DNA of 64,000 nucleotides from positions 27,826 to 91,825 of the forward strand of contig WQYI01000007.1 in assembly GCA_009781315.1 (NCBI GenBank), given 5' to 3'. Made by a program: the position numbers and the translations under genes. The notes beneath the pieces were generated by a model, which saw only the letters and a program-made list of their open reading frames with translations, ran no database searches and had not been told where the DNA came from. This DNA is from Candidatus Endomicrobium embiratermitis. GTDB lineage: Bacteria; Elusimicrobiota; Endomicrobiia; Endomicrobiales; Endomicrobiaceae. This document shows, in pieces, positions 43,886 through 53,025 of the stretch; the first letter of the stretch is position 1; every line of letters begins with the position of its first letter.

Positions 43886-44794
43886 TTATAATGAACATTC
43901 CATTATTTTTAAAACAAGCCTTTCAAAACTTATGCCGCAGGCTTTAGCCTCATCGGGAAGTAAAGAAGTTTCCGTCATTCCGGGCACGGTATTATTTTCA
44001 AGAACCCAGACTTTATCTTCGCAATCTACAATCATGTCAACCCTGCATACGGCGCGGCATTTAAACGTCTCGAAAACTTTTCTCGCTTCAACCTGAGCCC
44101 GAGCGTAAGCTTTTTTGCTTATTCTTGCCGGAATCAAATGTTTAGAGCCGCCTTTTTGGTATTTAGATTTAAAGTCATAGAATTTACCTTTAGGCACTAT
44201 CTCTATTACAGGCAAAGCCTGTCCGTCTAAAACTCCGACTGTTATTTCCGTGCCTTTTACAAACCTCTCGACTATGATTTCATCATCGTATTTAAACGCT
44301 TCTTTCGCGGCTTTTGTAAAGTCAGATTCCGACTTTACTATAGAAACGCCGATGGCCGAGCCTTGCCGCGACGGTTTAACCACAACAGGATATTTTTTTA
44401 TCCCGGGAACGGCTTCAAACTTTTTTAAGACAAACCAGTCGGGAGTCGAAATCCCCGCGCATTTAAAAAGTTTTTTTGAGATATCTTTATCCATCGAAGC
44501 GGAGCTCGCGAAAACCCCGCAGCCCGTATAAGGAATCCCCATAACTTCAAGCATGCCTTGAATCGTGCCGTCTTCGCCGAACTGTCCGTGCAAAGCAATG
44601 TAGGCGAAATCTATTTTTTCTTTTTTTACTTTCCAAGCCGTATCTTTATCCGCGTCGATCCCTACGGCGTTAAACTTTAATCTTTTCAAAGCGTTTAAAA
44701 CAGCTTTGCCCGATTTAAGCGATATTTCCCTTTCGCTGGACAAACCTCCGTACAAAACGCCTATTTTTTTATTTCTCAGCTGTTCTATGACCAT
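43886..44794 (-). CDS. ddl: D-alanine--D-alanine ligase
   Basis: Makes D-Ala-D-Ala for peptidoglycan. ATP-grasp fold: KKIGVLYGGLSSEREISLKSG at the start, FAYIALHGQFGEDGTIQGML, GIPYTGCGVFASSASMDK, VVKPSRQGSAIGVS, the EIIVERFVKGTEITVGVL loop and ENNTVPGMTETS at the end. I start at the ATG of MVIEQLRNKKIG; the longer frame reads through a palindromic element and is not homologous. MurB and FtsQ flank it. Confidence 0.95.
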   Translation of the reverse strand: MVIEQLRNKKIGVLYGGLSSEREISLKSGKAVLNALKRLKFNAVGIDADKDTAWKVKKEKIDFAYIALHGQFGEDGTIQGMLEVMGIPYTGCGVFASSASMDKDISKKLFKCAGISTPDWFVLKKFEAVPGIKKYPVVVKPSRQGSAIGVSIVKSESDFTKAAKEAFKYDDEIIVERFVKGTEITVGVLDGQALPVIEIVPKGKFYDFKSKYQKGGSKHLIPARISKKAYARAQVEARKVFETFKCRAVCRVDMIVDCEDKVWVLENNTVPGMTETSLLPDEAKACGISFERLVLKIMECSL

Positions 44795-44813
44795 TTTGTC
44801 TCTTGTCTTTGCC

Positions 44814-44912
44814 GTCATTCCGTTGAAAAACGGAATCCATTTTAAAAAAACAAGATTTTTTCCCTTGTGTCTTTTAAAAACAAACGTGGATACCGACTTT
44901 CGTCGGTATGAC
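44814..44912. repeat. Double-palindrome element, GTCATNCCG type
   Basis: GTCATTCCG .. CGGAATCCA (44814-44839) and TGGATACCG .. CGGTATGAC (44887-44912), with CAAG .. CTTG between them. It separates murB and ddl. Confidence 0.88.
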
Positions 44913-44916
44913 AAAA

Positions 44917-45837
44917 CTATAAAATCTTAATTTCCAATTCTAAATCTATATTGAATTTTTCTTTTACCGTTTTTCTGGCGGCGTATATTAAATCCAAAAC
45001 ATTTGACGCTTTAGCGTTTCCGTTGTTTACTATAAAATTCGCGTGAACTTCGGAAATTTCGGCTCCGCCCTTTTTCTTTCCTTTTAACCCGGCGTCGTCA
45101 ATAAGTTTGCCGGCGCTTAATCCCGCGGGGTTTTTGAAAACACAACCCGCGTTAGGAACGCCAAGAGGCTGCGATTTCCTGCGTTTTTCAATACTATACG
45201 AAACCTTTTTTAAAATATCATTTTCGGCTTCTTTTTTCAAGGTAAAATTGATTTTTGTAATAACGCAGTTTTCAAGCCCGCTGCTTCTATATTTAAAATC
45301 TATATCATCTTTTTTCAATATTTCCACTTTCCACTTTCCACTTTCCGCTTTTTTATATATTTCAACGCTTTCGACAATATCGCCGATCCAGCAGTCTTTG
45401 CCGCCGGCATTACCGAAAACAGATCCGCCGATTGTCCCCGGAATTCCCGCGCAGCATTCCAGTCCAGACAAGCCGTTTTCCGCGGCGGCTCTCATAACCG
45501 AAACCATATGAGCCCCGCTTCCGCAGGAAATTTGGGGCAAAGTCCCTCGGGTCATTGGCCCTTCGTTTCCGGTTATAGAAAACTTTTCAAATTCATCTAC
45601 AAGTTTTATAACTATTCCTCTGTAACCGTCGTCGGAAAACAAAATATTAGTGCCGCCGCCCAAAATAAAAAAATCAAGATTTTCGTTTAAGAAAGCTTTC
45701 AGAGCATGTTCATTGGGAATATTTATAAAAAAATCCGCGGGTCCGCCTATATTAAACGAACTGTGCTTGGAAAGCGGCTCGTTTTCTAAAATTATACAGC
45801 CTTGAGACGACAATTTTTTAATAATATCTTTTGTCAT
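44917..45837 (-). CDS. murB: UDP-N-acetylenolpyruvoylglucosamine reductase
   Basis: FAD enzyme making UDP-MurNAc. HSSFNIGGPADFF, the FAD-binding GLECCAGIPGTIGGSVFGNA, FKYRSSGL, and PNAGCVFKNPAGLSAGKLID. The proton donor is Cys in the NAGC motif, as in some MurB. The segment YKKAESGKWKVEILKKDD has a stretch encoded by 7-base repeats (45320-45348), inserted at a surface loop before the YRSS motif. One base after murC's stop. Confidence 0.95.
   Translation of the reverse strand: MTKDIIKKLSSQGCIILENEPLSKHSSFNIGGPADFFINIPNEHALKAFLNENLDFFILGGGTNILFSDDGYRGIVIKLVDEFEKFSITGNEGPMTRGTLPQISCGSGAHMVSVMRAAAENGLSGLECCAGIPGTIGGSVFGNAGGKDCWIGDIVESVEIYKKAESGKWKVEILKKDDIDFKYRSSGLENCVITKINFTLKKEAENDILKKVSYSIEKRRKSQPLGVPNAGCVFKNPAGLSAGKLIDDAGLKGKKKGGAEISEVHANFIVNNGNAKASNVLDLIYAARKTVKEKFNIDLELEIKIL
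45320..45348. repeat. Tandem 7-base repeat within murB
   Basis: Coding strand: three perfect GGAAAGT units and a partial fourth, in frame, encoding ESGKWKVE. The unit belongs to the GAAAGT family. Confidence 0.8.
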
Positions 45838-45838
45838 T

Positions 45839-47188
45839 TTAAAGAATCCCGAGTAATTCTTCGCCTTTTTTCCAGACGTCGCCCGCTCCGAGCGTCAACA
45901 GTATGCTTTGGGCGGGAAGCGTTTCAGCCACCGCTTCTATGGTTTTAAATTTTTCGGCAACGCATCTGTTTTCTTTAAGGCTTTTAAGTATTAAACCGGA
46001 GTTTACGCCTTTTATAGGCTGTTCGCCGGCTGAATAAATTTCAAGAACTTTTACGAAATCGGCGGCAAAAAAACTTTTTCCGAATTCTTTATAAAGGTTT
46101 TGCGTCCTTGTGTATCTGTGAGGCTGAAATAAAACCGTAAGTTTTCTTTTAGGCCAAAAATGTTTTATGGCTTTAAGCGTCGCGGCTACTTCCGTCGGGT
46201 GGTGGCCGTAATCGTCTATAACGGTTATGCCGTTTTTTTCGCCTTTTATTTCAAGGCGCCTGCCGACGCCGTCGAATTTATTAATGGCTTTCGCTATTAA
46301 ATTGAAAGGTATGTTAAGCAGCAATCCCGCGCCTATAGCGGCAAGAGAATTCAAAATATTATGTTTGCCGGGAATTTTTATGCAGACTGTCCCTTGTTTT
46401 TTGCCTTTGTAAAAAACGTCGAAAGCCGTGCAGTCGTCCAAAACTTTAATATTTTTCGCTTTGATATCTGGATTTCCGTTAAGTCCGTAAGTAACGTATT
46501 TTCTGGTAATTTTCGGCATAATTCCGCATACGGTTTTATCGTCGGAACAAATAATAGCGTCCCCGTAAAAAGGAACGCTGTTTATATGTTTTATAAACGC
46601 GTCTTTGAGGCTTTCCATATCGCCGTAATAGTCGAGATGATCGTTATCTATGTTTGTAACGACCGTAATAACCGGCGAAAGTTTTAAAAAAGAACCGTCG
46701 GACTCGTCGGCTTCCGCGACTAAATATTCTCCGCGGCCCAGACGCGCGCTTGTTTTAAGATTTTTCAATTTTCCGCCGATAACTATCGTAGGGTCAAATC
46801 CGCCCTCGTCTAAAACCAGAGCCGTAAGAGAAGTCGTGGTAGTTTTACCGTGGGTTCCGGCTATTGTAACCGCGTATTTTAAACGGGCAAGTTCGGCAAG
46901 CATTTCTACTCTCGGTATGACGGGAATTTTATTTTTTAAAGCGGCGACTACTTCCGGATTGTCCTTACGGACGGCGGTGGACGTTACGACAACTTCGGCA
47001 TTTTTTATATTGCCGGCCTTATGCCCTATAAACACTTTTGCGCCGATATTCTTAAGATGATTAGTCACGTCCGTTTTCTTTAAATCCGAACCCGAAACAA
47101 TATGCCCCAGATTTATTAAAACTTCGGCAATACCCGACATTCCGGAGCCGCCTATTCCCACAAAATGAATATGATTTTTTTTAAACAC
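45839..47188 (-). CDS. murC: UDP-N-acetylmuramate--L-alanine ligase
   Basis: Adds L-Ala to UDP-MurNAc. Glycine-rich motif FVGIGGSGMSGIAEVL, ATP loop GTHGKTTTTS, EADESDGSFLKLSP, VIDDYGHHPTEVAAT, and FQPHRYTRTQNL. I chose the GTG start, which has GAGG five bases ahead; a TTG six codons upstream is in the repeat. The ribosome site appears to be made from a mutated unit of the AATTAAC element (AATTGAGG). The start of the mur-fts cluster. Confidence 0.94.
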   Translation of the reverse strand: MFKKNHIHFVGIGGSGMSGIAEVLINLGHIVSGSDLKKTDVTNHLKNIGAKVFIGHKAGNIKNAEVVVTSTAVRKDNPEVVAALKNKIPVIPRVEMLAELARLKYAVTIAGTHGKTTTTSLTALVLDEGGFDPTIVIGGKLKNLKTSARLGRGEYLVAEADESDGSFLKLSPVITVVTNIDNDHLDYYGDMESLKDAFIKHINSVPFYGDAIICSDDKTVCGIMPKITRKYVTYGLNGNPDIKAKNIKVLDDCTAFDVFYKGKKQGTVCIKIPGKHNILNSLAAIGAGLLLNIPFNLIAKAINKFDGVGRRLEIKGEKNGITVIDDYGHHPTEVAATLKAIKHFWPKRKLTVLFQPHRYTRTQNLYKEFGKSFFAADFVKVLEIYSAGEQPIKGVNSGLILKSLKENRCVAEKFKTIEAVAETLPAQSILLTLGAGDVWKKGEELLGIL

Positions 47189-47191
47189 AAT

Positions 47192-47300
47192 AACCTCAAT
47201 TAACAATTAATAATTTACAAATTACAATTGAAAGCATTATAACAAATAACACTTATACTCAAAATAATTGTTAATTGTAAATTATTATTTGTTATTTGTT
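47192..47300. repeat. Inverted-repeat element, AATTAAC family
   Basis: AATTAAC, AATTAAT, AATTTAC, AAATTAC units on the left, the complementary set on the right. The right arm encodes the end of queF (KKTNNK), the left edge borders the murC ribosome site. Confidence 0.75.
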
Positions 47301-47671
47301 TTTTTGTATTCCGCGGAAACAGTAGTCGTTATTCCGCCGCGCACGCCGAATTCCAATTCTACGGTCATATTTTTCGGCTTTACGACTTTCGTCAAATCGT
47401 TTAAAATGCTGTTGACGACGCTTTCGTGCACCATTCCGACCATTCTGTATGTTTGCAAATACATTTTTAAGGATTTTAATTCGATCACCGTTTTATCGGG
47501 TGTATAATTTATTATAAGATAAGCGTAATCCGGAAGACCCGTCCACGGGCAAAGGCAGGTAAATTCTTCGGTTTCAATACAAACGTTTATATTTTTTCCG
47601 GCATATTGATAAGGCATGGGTTCAAGAAGAGACGGCGTGACTTTGTCAAAAACAGGCATATCTTTTATCAT
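47285..47671 (-). CDS. queF: NADPH-dependent preQ0 reductase
   Basis: Reduces 7-cyano-7-deazaguanine to preQ1 in queuosine synthesis. FTCLCPWTGLPDYA with the catalytic cysteine, and the QueF motif ELKSLKMY. Short, 128-residue single-domain type. The last residues are repeat-derived. A promoter lies ahead, and no preQ1 riboswitch motif was visible. Confidence 0.93.
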   Translation of the reverse strand: MIKDMPVFDKVTPSLLEPMPYQYAGKNINVCIETEEFTCLCPWTGLPDYAYLIINYTPDKTVIELKSLKMYLQTYRMVGMVHESVVNSILNDLTKVVKPKNMTVELEFGVRGGITTTVSAEYKKTNNK

Positions 47672-47709
47672 AAAAACTCCGCAATTAAAAATTTTGAATA
47701 TTATAGCAT

Positions 47710-47739
47710 TTTATAGCCGTATTTTATCTGCGGAGTCAA
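47710..47739 (-). promoter_or_regulatory. Promoter of queF and possibly the mur-fts cluster
   Basis: Minus strand: TTGACT (47734-47739), 18-base spacer, TATAAA (47710-47715). The next 35 bases to the ATG contain GCGGAG as the ribosome site. Confidence 0.65.
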
Positions 47740-47778
47740 TGTAAAATGAAACTGTTATATGTCTGAAAATTAAATATA

Positions 47779-48936
47779 TTAGAACTTAAAAACAAACCAC
47801 ATTTGCAGTTTTCTGGAATCTTCCGCCTTATAAGCGGAGTTCGCAAAAAGATAACCGCCGGCAAGACCGAGTTCTAAATTTTTGTACATTTGATATACGG
47901 CCTTAAGGTTAAGTTCCGTTCCTTTATCCGGGACTGAAGACGCGCTTCCTTTAAAATAATAAGAATCCAATGAGAACAAAGCTTTGGGCAGGCTTGCGGC
48001 CTGAAAATCAAAACCTGCATTATAAATTTCACTGTTTTTAAGAGCGGCGGCGCCTAATGACTGTTCTACTATTATGCTTCTTAAATAAGTTATAGTAGGC
48101 CAGGTTGTGTCTCCGGTAGTCCAGATTACGCCCGCTTTAGGAGTTAAAGAAAAAGAATCTTCCTGAATTTTATACTTGGCGTCCGCGTGAAAGAACTGTC
48201 CGTATTTGTTCTGTTCGTCATTGTTGGCTAAATAGCGTAAAAACAAAGAAAGGTCTTCGTAGCTTAAGCGGGGCGTCGCGCCGAAAAGCGTGTAGTCGCC
48301 TTTACCGTCATAGCGAATATTGTACGCACTTAAGTCAAAACTAAACAAAGGCGAAACTTTGGTTTTGGACTGAAAGCCGTAAACGTAACGGTCTTCGGGA
48401 AATCCGCCGTAAATAAGTTCAGCCTCTTTACCTGCCAAAAATTTAATGTTTGTGTCTTTATATTTAAGGCTGGCGCTCACGCCGTCCACAGAGGCATAAA
48501 TAAGCCTTTCAACCGAATATAAAAGAGGTTTGTAAAACACGTCGTCGGAATAGTAAAATTGTCTTCCGAGTTTAACGTCAAATCCGTTAAAAATATTTTT
48601 AAATTCTACGTATCCTTCGACAAAATTTAATTTATCGTTGTAATTTTTAAGAACATTATACTGTCCGTCCGTAGTGCCCCATACCGTAAAAAACGCGCCT
48701 CTGGCAAAAACATTTATATCGGGCGTGATTCTGTAGCCCGCGCCGAATAAAACGCGCGTGGGAACTTCGTTATAATCAGGCGCCGCGCCGTTAGCTTGCA
48801 CCGCGTCCCTGTCAAAAATGGCAAAACTTCTTACTTCTCCGTCAATAAATAATTTGTCTTTCCAAATGTCGTTAACAGCAAAAACATTGGCGGAAAAAGC
48901 GGATAAACAAACGGCGCATAGAAGTTTTTTTAACAT
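47779..48936 (-). CDS. Outer-membrane beta-barrel protein (porin-like)
   Basis: Signal peptide (LLCAVCLSAFSANVFA), then alternating amphipathic strands through the whole length, such as VEGYVEFKNIFNGFDVKLGR and LELGLAGGYLFANSAY, ending in phenylalanine (WFVFKF) as in porins. The length and the KLGRQFYYSDDVFYKP segment fit an alginate-export or carbohydrate-type barrel, but the substrate is unknown. AAGGAG precedes the ATG. Confidence 0.8.
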   Translation of the reverse strand: MLKKLLCAVCLSAFSANVFAVNDIWKDKLFIDGEVRSFAIFDRDAVQANGAAPDYNEVPTRVLFGAGYRITPDINVFARGAFFTVWGTTDGQYNVLKNYNDKLNFVEGYVEFKNIFNGFDVKLGRQFYYSDDVFYKPLLYSVERLIYASVDGVSASLKYKDTNIKFLAGKEAELIYGGFPEDRYVYGFQSKTKVSPLFSFDLSAYNIRYDGKGDYTLFGATPRLSYEDLSLFLRYLANNDEQNKYGQFFHADAKYKIQEDSFSLTPKAGVIWTTGDTTWPTITYLRSIIVEQSLGAAALKNSEIYNAGFDFQAASLPKALFSLDSYYFKGSASSVPDKGTELNLKAVYQMYKNLELGLAGGYLFANSAYKAEDSRKLQMWFVFKF

Positions 48937-48998
48937 AGAATCTCCTTGCGGCAAAGTGATTTTTTAATTAAACTAAATTTAAATCCCGATGGCAATAA

Positions 48999-49101
48999 TT
49001 GACAAAAGCAGATTTTAAATCCTCTCTTTTGTCATCCCCGAAAGTTTTAATCGGGGATCCATTTTAAACGTGGATTCCCGATAACTAATTTCGGGAATGA
49101 C
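48999..49101. repeat. Double-palindrome element, GTCATNCCG type
   Basis: TTGACAAAAG .. CTTTTGTCATCCCCG leader (48999-49040), then GTCATCCCCG .. CGGGGATCCA (49031-49061) and TGGATTCCCG .. CGGGAATGAC (49071-49101). The shortest and most regular copy. Confidence 0.88.
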
Positions 49102-49196
49102 ACAATGTTGATATTTTTTAAAGACAACCGGCAAGTAGATTAAGATAAAAAAATTTATTATAATTGATACATTATTTAACCTGCCGGAGGGAGGTT

Positions 49197-52100
49197 ATGA
49201 AGTTTAGAAATACGCAGAAATATTTCGATGCATTGATGAATAATCTCTTAAACCGTTTCGGCTTAAGCATGCAGTCAAAACTCATAATAATTTTCCTGCT
49301 AGTAAAGGTAATACCTCTTTTGATTCTTGTGGCAATTGCCGCATACCAGATTATAAACCTCGGTCATTCCCTTAAAGAAATTTCCGTGCATGATTCTACT
49401 GCCGCCCTTAATAAAAGCGCGGTGGAAAGTATTGAGCGCCTTACTACGGATACCGCCAGAAACGTAGCAAACTTTCTTTACATGAGAGACAGCGACATTT
49501 TATTTCTTTCCAATGTTACGCCTTCCCAAGCCGCTTATCAAAACTTTGCGCAAAACAGCAGGGCAAGGGTGGTTAAACCGGGCAAATTGGAACTTTCCCA
49601 GCAGAAAGACAAATGGATTGAAGTAACAGCGCGGCCGGAACCGAATATTTTGCTGGAATCTTCCAACCCTGAAAATAACGATATGGACGGCTTTAATTAC
49701 AGAGGCGCCCAAATTTTTGACTATTTAGAAATTCCTCTTTACGACCAGATTGCTTTTATAGACCTTGAAGGCAATGAAATTTTTAAATACACAACGCCTG
49801 ACTCCCCGAAAAAGCATTACCCGCTTTCCAAGGAAAAGAAAAATATTTCCAGAAAAGAAAACACCTATGTAAAGGCCGAGGAGTATTTCGAAGAACTTAA
49901 AAAACTTAAACCCGGCGAAATTTATGTGTCCGATGTTATAGGCGCGTATGTAGGTACAAACTATATAGGAATGTATGTTCCCGGCAATCTTGAAAAAGCC
50001 GCAAAAGATCGCGGTTTTGATATTCCCTTTGAGCCTGAAACCCAGGCCTATGCCGGCGAAGAAAATCCGAACGGACAACGTTTTGAAGGCATAATAAGAT
50101 GGGCAACGCCCGTTGTCGGCCCGGATGGTAAAAAAACAGGGTATGTGACATTTGCCCTTAACCATGACCATATTATGGAATTTGTGGACCGTATTACTCC
50201 TATGAACGAACGCTATGTGGAAATCCCGAGCGCGTTTGAAGGCAACTATGCTTTTATTTGGGATTATAAATGCAGGAGCATATGCCATCCCAGACATCAC
50301 TCCATAGTAGGCTTTGACCCTTCTACCGGCGAGCCGCAAGTGCCGTGGCTTGAAAGTTCTATTTATGACGCATGGCAAGACTCGGGTATAAAAAAGTGGA
50401 CGGAATTTGTTAAAGACATACCTCTGTTTTACAATCAATCGCGCAAGAAAAAGCCGGCGCCTGCTCTTACAAAGGCGGGGCTCGTGGGTCTTGACGGACG
50501 CTATTTAAATAACGCGCCGCAATGCACGGGGTGGATGGACCTTACGCAAAACGGCGGCTCCGGATCCTTTTACATTTTATGGAGCGGGCTTTACAAGCTT
50601 ACCACGGCCGCGGCTATTCCTTATTACACGGGTCAGTACGCGCCGTCTGAAAATAACGGGTATTCCAAACGCGGTTTCGCGTTCGTGACCATAGGCGCGG
50701 GCCTTGATGACTTTACGCAACCTGCCAGAGAAACCGAGGCTAAACTTGTAAGAGCTATAAGCGTTAACTTAAAGCATACGATTATGCATCTTACGATAAC
50801 CACTTTGATTTTAATATTCATAGTCGTGCTTATAGCAATCTGGCTTGCATGGAGCATTACGGACAATATTACGAATATTATCAGAGGCATATCGCGCTTT
50901 AGGAGAGGCGAAAGAAATTTTCGCTTTAATAATTCCGCCAAGGATGAGTTCGGAATGCTTATGGATTCCTTTGACGAAATGGCCGACGGCATTGTTAACA
51001 GCGCTAAAAACGCGTTAAGCATAACGGACGCGCACTTTAAAATTATTTATATGAACAGATACGCTCTTGAACTTATCGGCAAAAAACAGGAAGATGTTAT
51101 CAACCATTCTTACTTTGATTACAGTATTTATCCGCACGGTTCAAAATACGACCCCTTAACGTCGCTAAAAGAAGGAAAAGAAGCCGATATTATGTATATT
51201 AAAGAAAGCGGGCGCTACATAAAGGGAAAAGCCAGCTACTTTAAAAACAGAGTCGGCGCCAAAATGGGTTATATTATTGAAACTTTTGACGTAACCGAAA
51301 TGGTTTTGGAAAGAAATACGATTGAAGAGCAAAGGACTTTACTTGACAAAATTTTTTCCGCTTCGCCGGACCTTATTTGGTACTCGGACCCGGACGGCAA
51401 ATATTTAGCCGTAAATCCGCGCTTTGCGGATATCGCGGGTCGTTTGCCTTCGGAATTTATCGGCAAAAGCGCGAGGGATATGTTTCCGTCGGAACTAGCG
51501 GAAATCTTTGAGAAAAACGACGCGATGGCGCGAGGTTCCAAAACGCCTTTATATACGGAGGAAAGAATTATTTTCGCGGACAAACATGAAGAATTTTTGG
51601 ATGCCGTCCGCACGCCTATTCATTATGACGAATCAGGCGTTTTGGTAGGAATTTTGGGTTTTGCGCGCAATGTTTCCGAACGCGTTGCCATTGAACACGA
51701 ACTCAGAGAAACCCAGATTAACCTCGAGGAAGCGGCGCATGAAGCCAACGAAGCGAATAAACACAAAGGCGAATTTCTCGCCCGCATGAGCCATGAAATA
51801 AGAACGCCTATGAATGCCATTTTAGGCCTTACGACTATTTTGCAGAAAAAGATTAAAAGTATGGACTCGCAGTGCTCGGAATTGAAATCCGTCAAAGGGC
51901 ATATAGACCAGATAGAATCTTCTTCCCGGCATCTTTTGGGCTTGCTTAACGATATTCTGGACCTTTCAAAAATTGAAGCGGGCAAAATTGAACTTTCCGA
52001 AGAAAAAATGGATTTGCCCGAGCTTATAAACACTGTTTCGGTTATAATAAAACCGCGATGCGAAGAAAAAAATATAAAGTTTTCAGTGTATGCGGACGAA

Positions 52101-52916
52101 TTTTCGCCACGCGTTTTCTTAACAGACCCTTTGCGTTTAAGGCAGGTGCTTATTAATTTCTTAGGCAATTCCGTTAAATTCACTCCGGAACTTGGCAGCA
52201 TTGACTTTACAATTAAGAACTTGGGAAGAAAAGAAGGTAAAATGCTTGTCAAATTTTCCGTTAAGGACAGCGGCATAGGCATGTCTGAAAAAACGCTGGA
52301 TAATCTCTTTAAACCTTTTGAACAGGGCAGCGACACAATTACCGGCAGATACGGCGGCACAGGGCTTGGGCTTGCGATAAGCAGGCACCTTGTGCGGCTT
52401 TTCGGCGGAGATATACAAGTAATAACCGAGCTTGGCAAAGGCAGCGAGTTTTCTTTTGAAATATGGTTTAAAGAAACCGAGGCCGAAAAGAATTACGCGA
52501 AAAATATTTCAGACGCAACCGATAAATTTAAAGGTAAAAAAGCCCTTTTGGTCGACGATGTTGAAATAAACCGCATGATAGTAATTTCCCTACTGGAGCC
52601 CACCGGCATCGAAATAACGGAAGCGGACAACGGTCTTAACGCGCTTGAAAAGTTTAAGGCTTCAGCAAAGGGCGAATACGATATTATTTTTATGGATGTG
52701 CAAATGCCCGTTATGGGAGGCTATGAAGCGGCCGGCAAAATACGTTCTCTTAAGCGTACCGACGCCAAAACCGTGCCCATAGTGGCGCTTACCGCTAACG
52801 CGTTTAAGGAAGATATAGATAAAGCCAAAACGCACGGCATGAACGACCATATTACAAAACCGGTCGAGTTAAATCATCTCTTAAAGATACTCTTTAAATA
52901 TATACCGCTTAAATAG
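49197..52916 (+). CDS. Membrane hybrid histidine kinase (sensor-HAMP-PAS-PAS-HisKA-HATPase-REC)
   Basis: A membrane sensor with two membrane helices (residues ~25-50 and ~530-555) and a ~480-residue periplasmic sensor between them, then HAMP, two PAS domains (one with DLIWYSDPDGKYLAVNPRFA), HisKA ([18 protein letters not shown]), HATPase ([33 protein letters not shown]) and a REC domain (LLVDDVEINRMI, FMDVQMPVMGGYE). Phosphate is passed from His to Asp within the protein. An HPt partner is encoded by the next gene. The very strong ribosome site GGAGGGAGG favours this start. A TATAAT box is at 49159. Confidence 0.93.
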   Translation: MKFRNTQKYFDALMNNLLNRFGLSMQSKLIIIFLLVKVIPLLILVAIAAYQIINLGHSLKEISVHDSTAALNKSAVESIERLTTDTARNVANFLYMRDSDILFLSNVTPSQAAYQNFAQNSRARVVKPGKLELSQQKDKWIEVTARPEPNILLESSNPENNDMDGFNYRGAQIFDYLEIPLYDQIAFIDLEGNEIFKYTTPDSPKKHYPLSKEKKNISRKENTYVKAEEYFEELKKLKPGEIYVSDVIGAYVGTNYIGMYVPGNLEKAAKDRGFDIPFEPETQAYAGEENPNGQRFEGIIRWATPVVGPDGKKTGYVTFALNHDHIMEFVDRITPMNERYVEIPSAFEGNYAFIWDYKCRSICHPRHHSIVGFDPSTGEPQVPWLESSIYDAWQDSGIKKWTEFVKDIPLFYNQSRKKKPAPALTKAGLVGLDGRYLNNAPQCTGWMDLTQNGGSGSFYILWSGLYKLTTAAAIPYYTGQYAPSENNGYSKRGFAFVTIGAGLDDFTQPARETEAKLVRAISVNLKHTIMHLTITTLILIFIVVLIAIWLAWSITDNITNIIRGISRFRRGERNFRFNNSAKDEFGMLMDSFDEMADGIVNSAKNALSITDAHFKIIYMNRYALELIGKKQEDVINHSYFDYSIYPHGSKYDPLTSLKEGKEADIMYIKESGRYIKGKASYFKNRVGAKMGYIIETFDVTEMVLERNTIEEQRTLLDKIFSASPDLIWYSDPDGKYLAVNPRFADIAGRLPSEFIGKSARDMFPSELAEIFEKNDAMARGSKTPLYTEERIIFADKHEEFLDAVRTPIHYDESGVLVGILGFARNVSERVAIEHELRETQINLEEAAHEANEANKHKGEFLARMSHEIRTPMNAILGLTTILQKKIKSMDSQCSELKSVKGHIDQIESSSRHLLGLLNDILDLSKIEAGKIELSEEKMDLPELINTVSVIIKPRCEEKNIKFSVYADEFSPRVFLTDPLRLRQVLINFLGNSVKFTPELGSIDFTIKNLGRKEGKMLVKFSVKDSGIGMSEKTLDNLFKPFEQGSDTITGRYGGTGLGLAISRHLVRLFGGDIQVITELGKGSEFSFEIWFKETEAEKNYAKNISDATDKFKGKKALLVDDVEINRMIVISLLEPTGIEITEADNGLNALEKFKASAKGEYDIIFMDVQMPVMGGYEAAGKIRSLKRTDAKTVPIVALTANAFKEDIDKAKTHGMNDHITKPVELNHLLKILFKYIPLK

Positions 52917-52962
52917 CGTTTTGGCGTTTTTACGGTTATATGCCAAAGATGCCGGGATACTC

Positions 52963-52991
52963 TTGACCTGATACACCGTAATAAATATAAT
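52963..52991 (+). promoter_or_regulatory. Promoter of the REC-HPt / HD-GYP pair
   Basis: TTGACC (52963-52968), 17-base spacer, TATAAT (52986-52991). Confidence 0.75.
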
Positions 52992-53025
52992 TATAACACA
53001 TAGAAATTATTTGAAGGAGATAATG

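Noticed and set aside
44794..44914. A 40-codon N-terminal extension of ddl
   Set aside because: The DNA is the double-palindrome element; Ddl homology starts at KKIGVLYGG.
47672..47778. A preQ1 riboswitch ahead of queF
   Set aside because: No hairpin plus A-rich tail of the preQ1-I type was seen; the inverted CTCCGCA/TGCGGAG overlaps the -35 region and is not within the transcript.
51623..52438. A minus-strand frame of 271 codons over the hybrid kinase
   Set aside because: It is a shadow of HisKA/HATPase coding on the plus strand and lacks a ribosome site.
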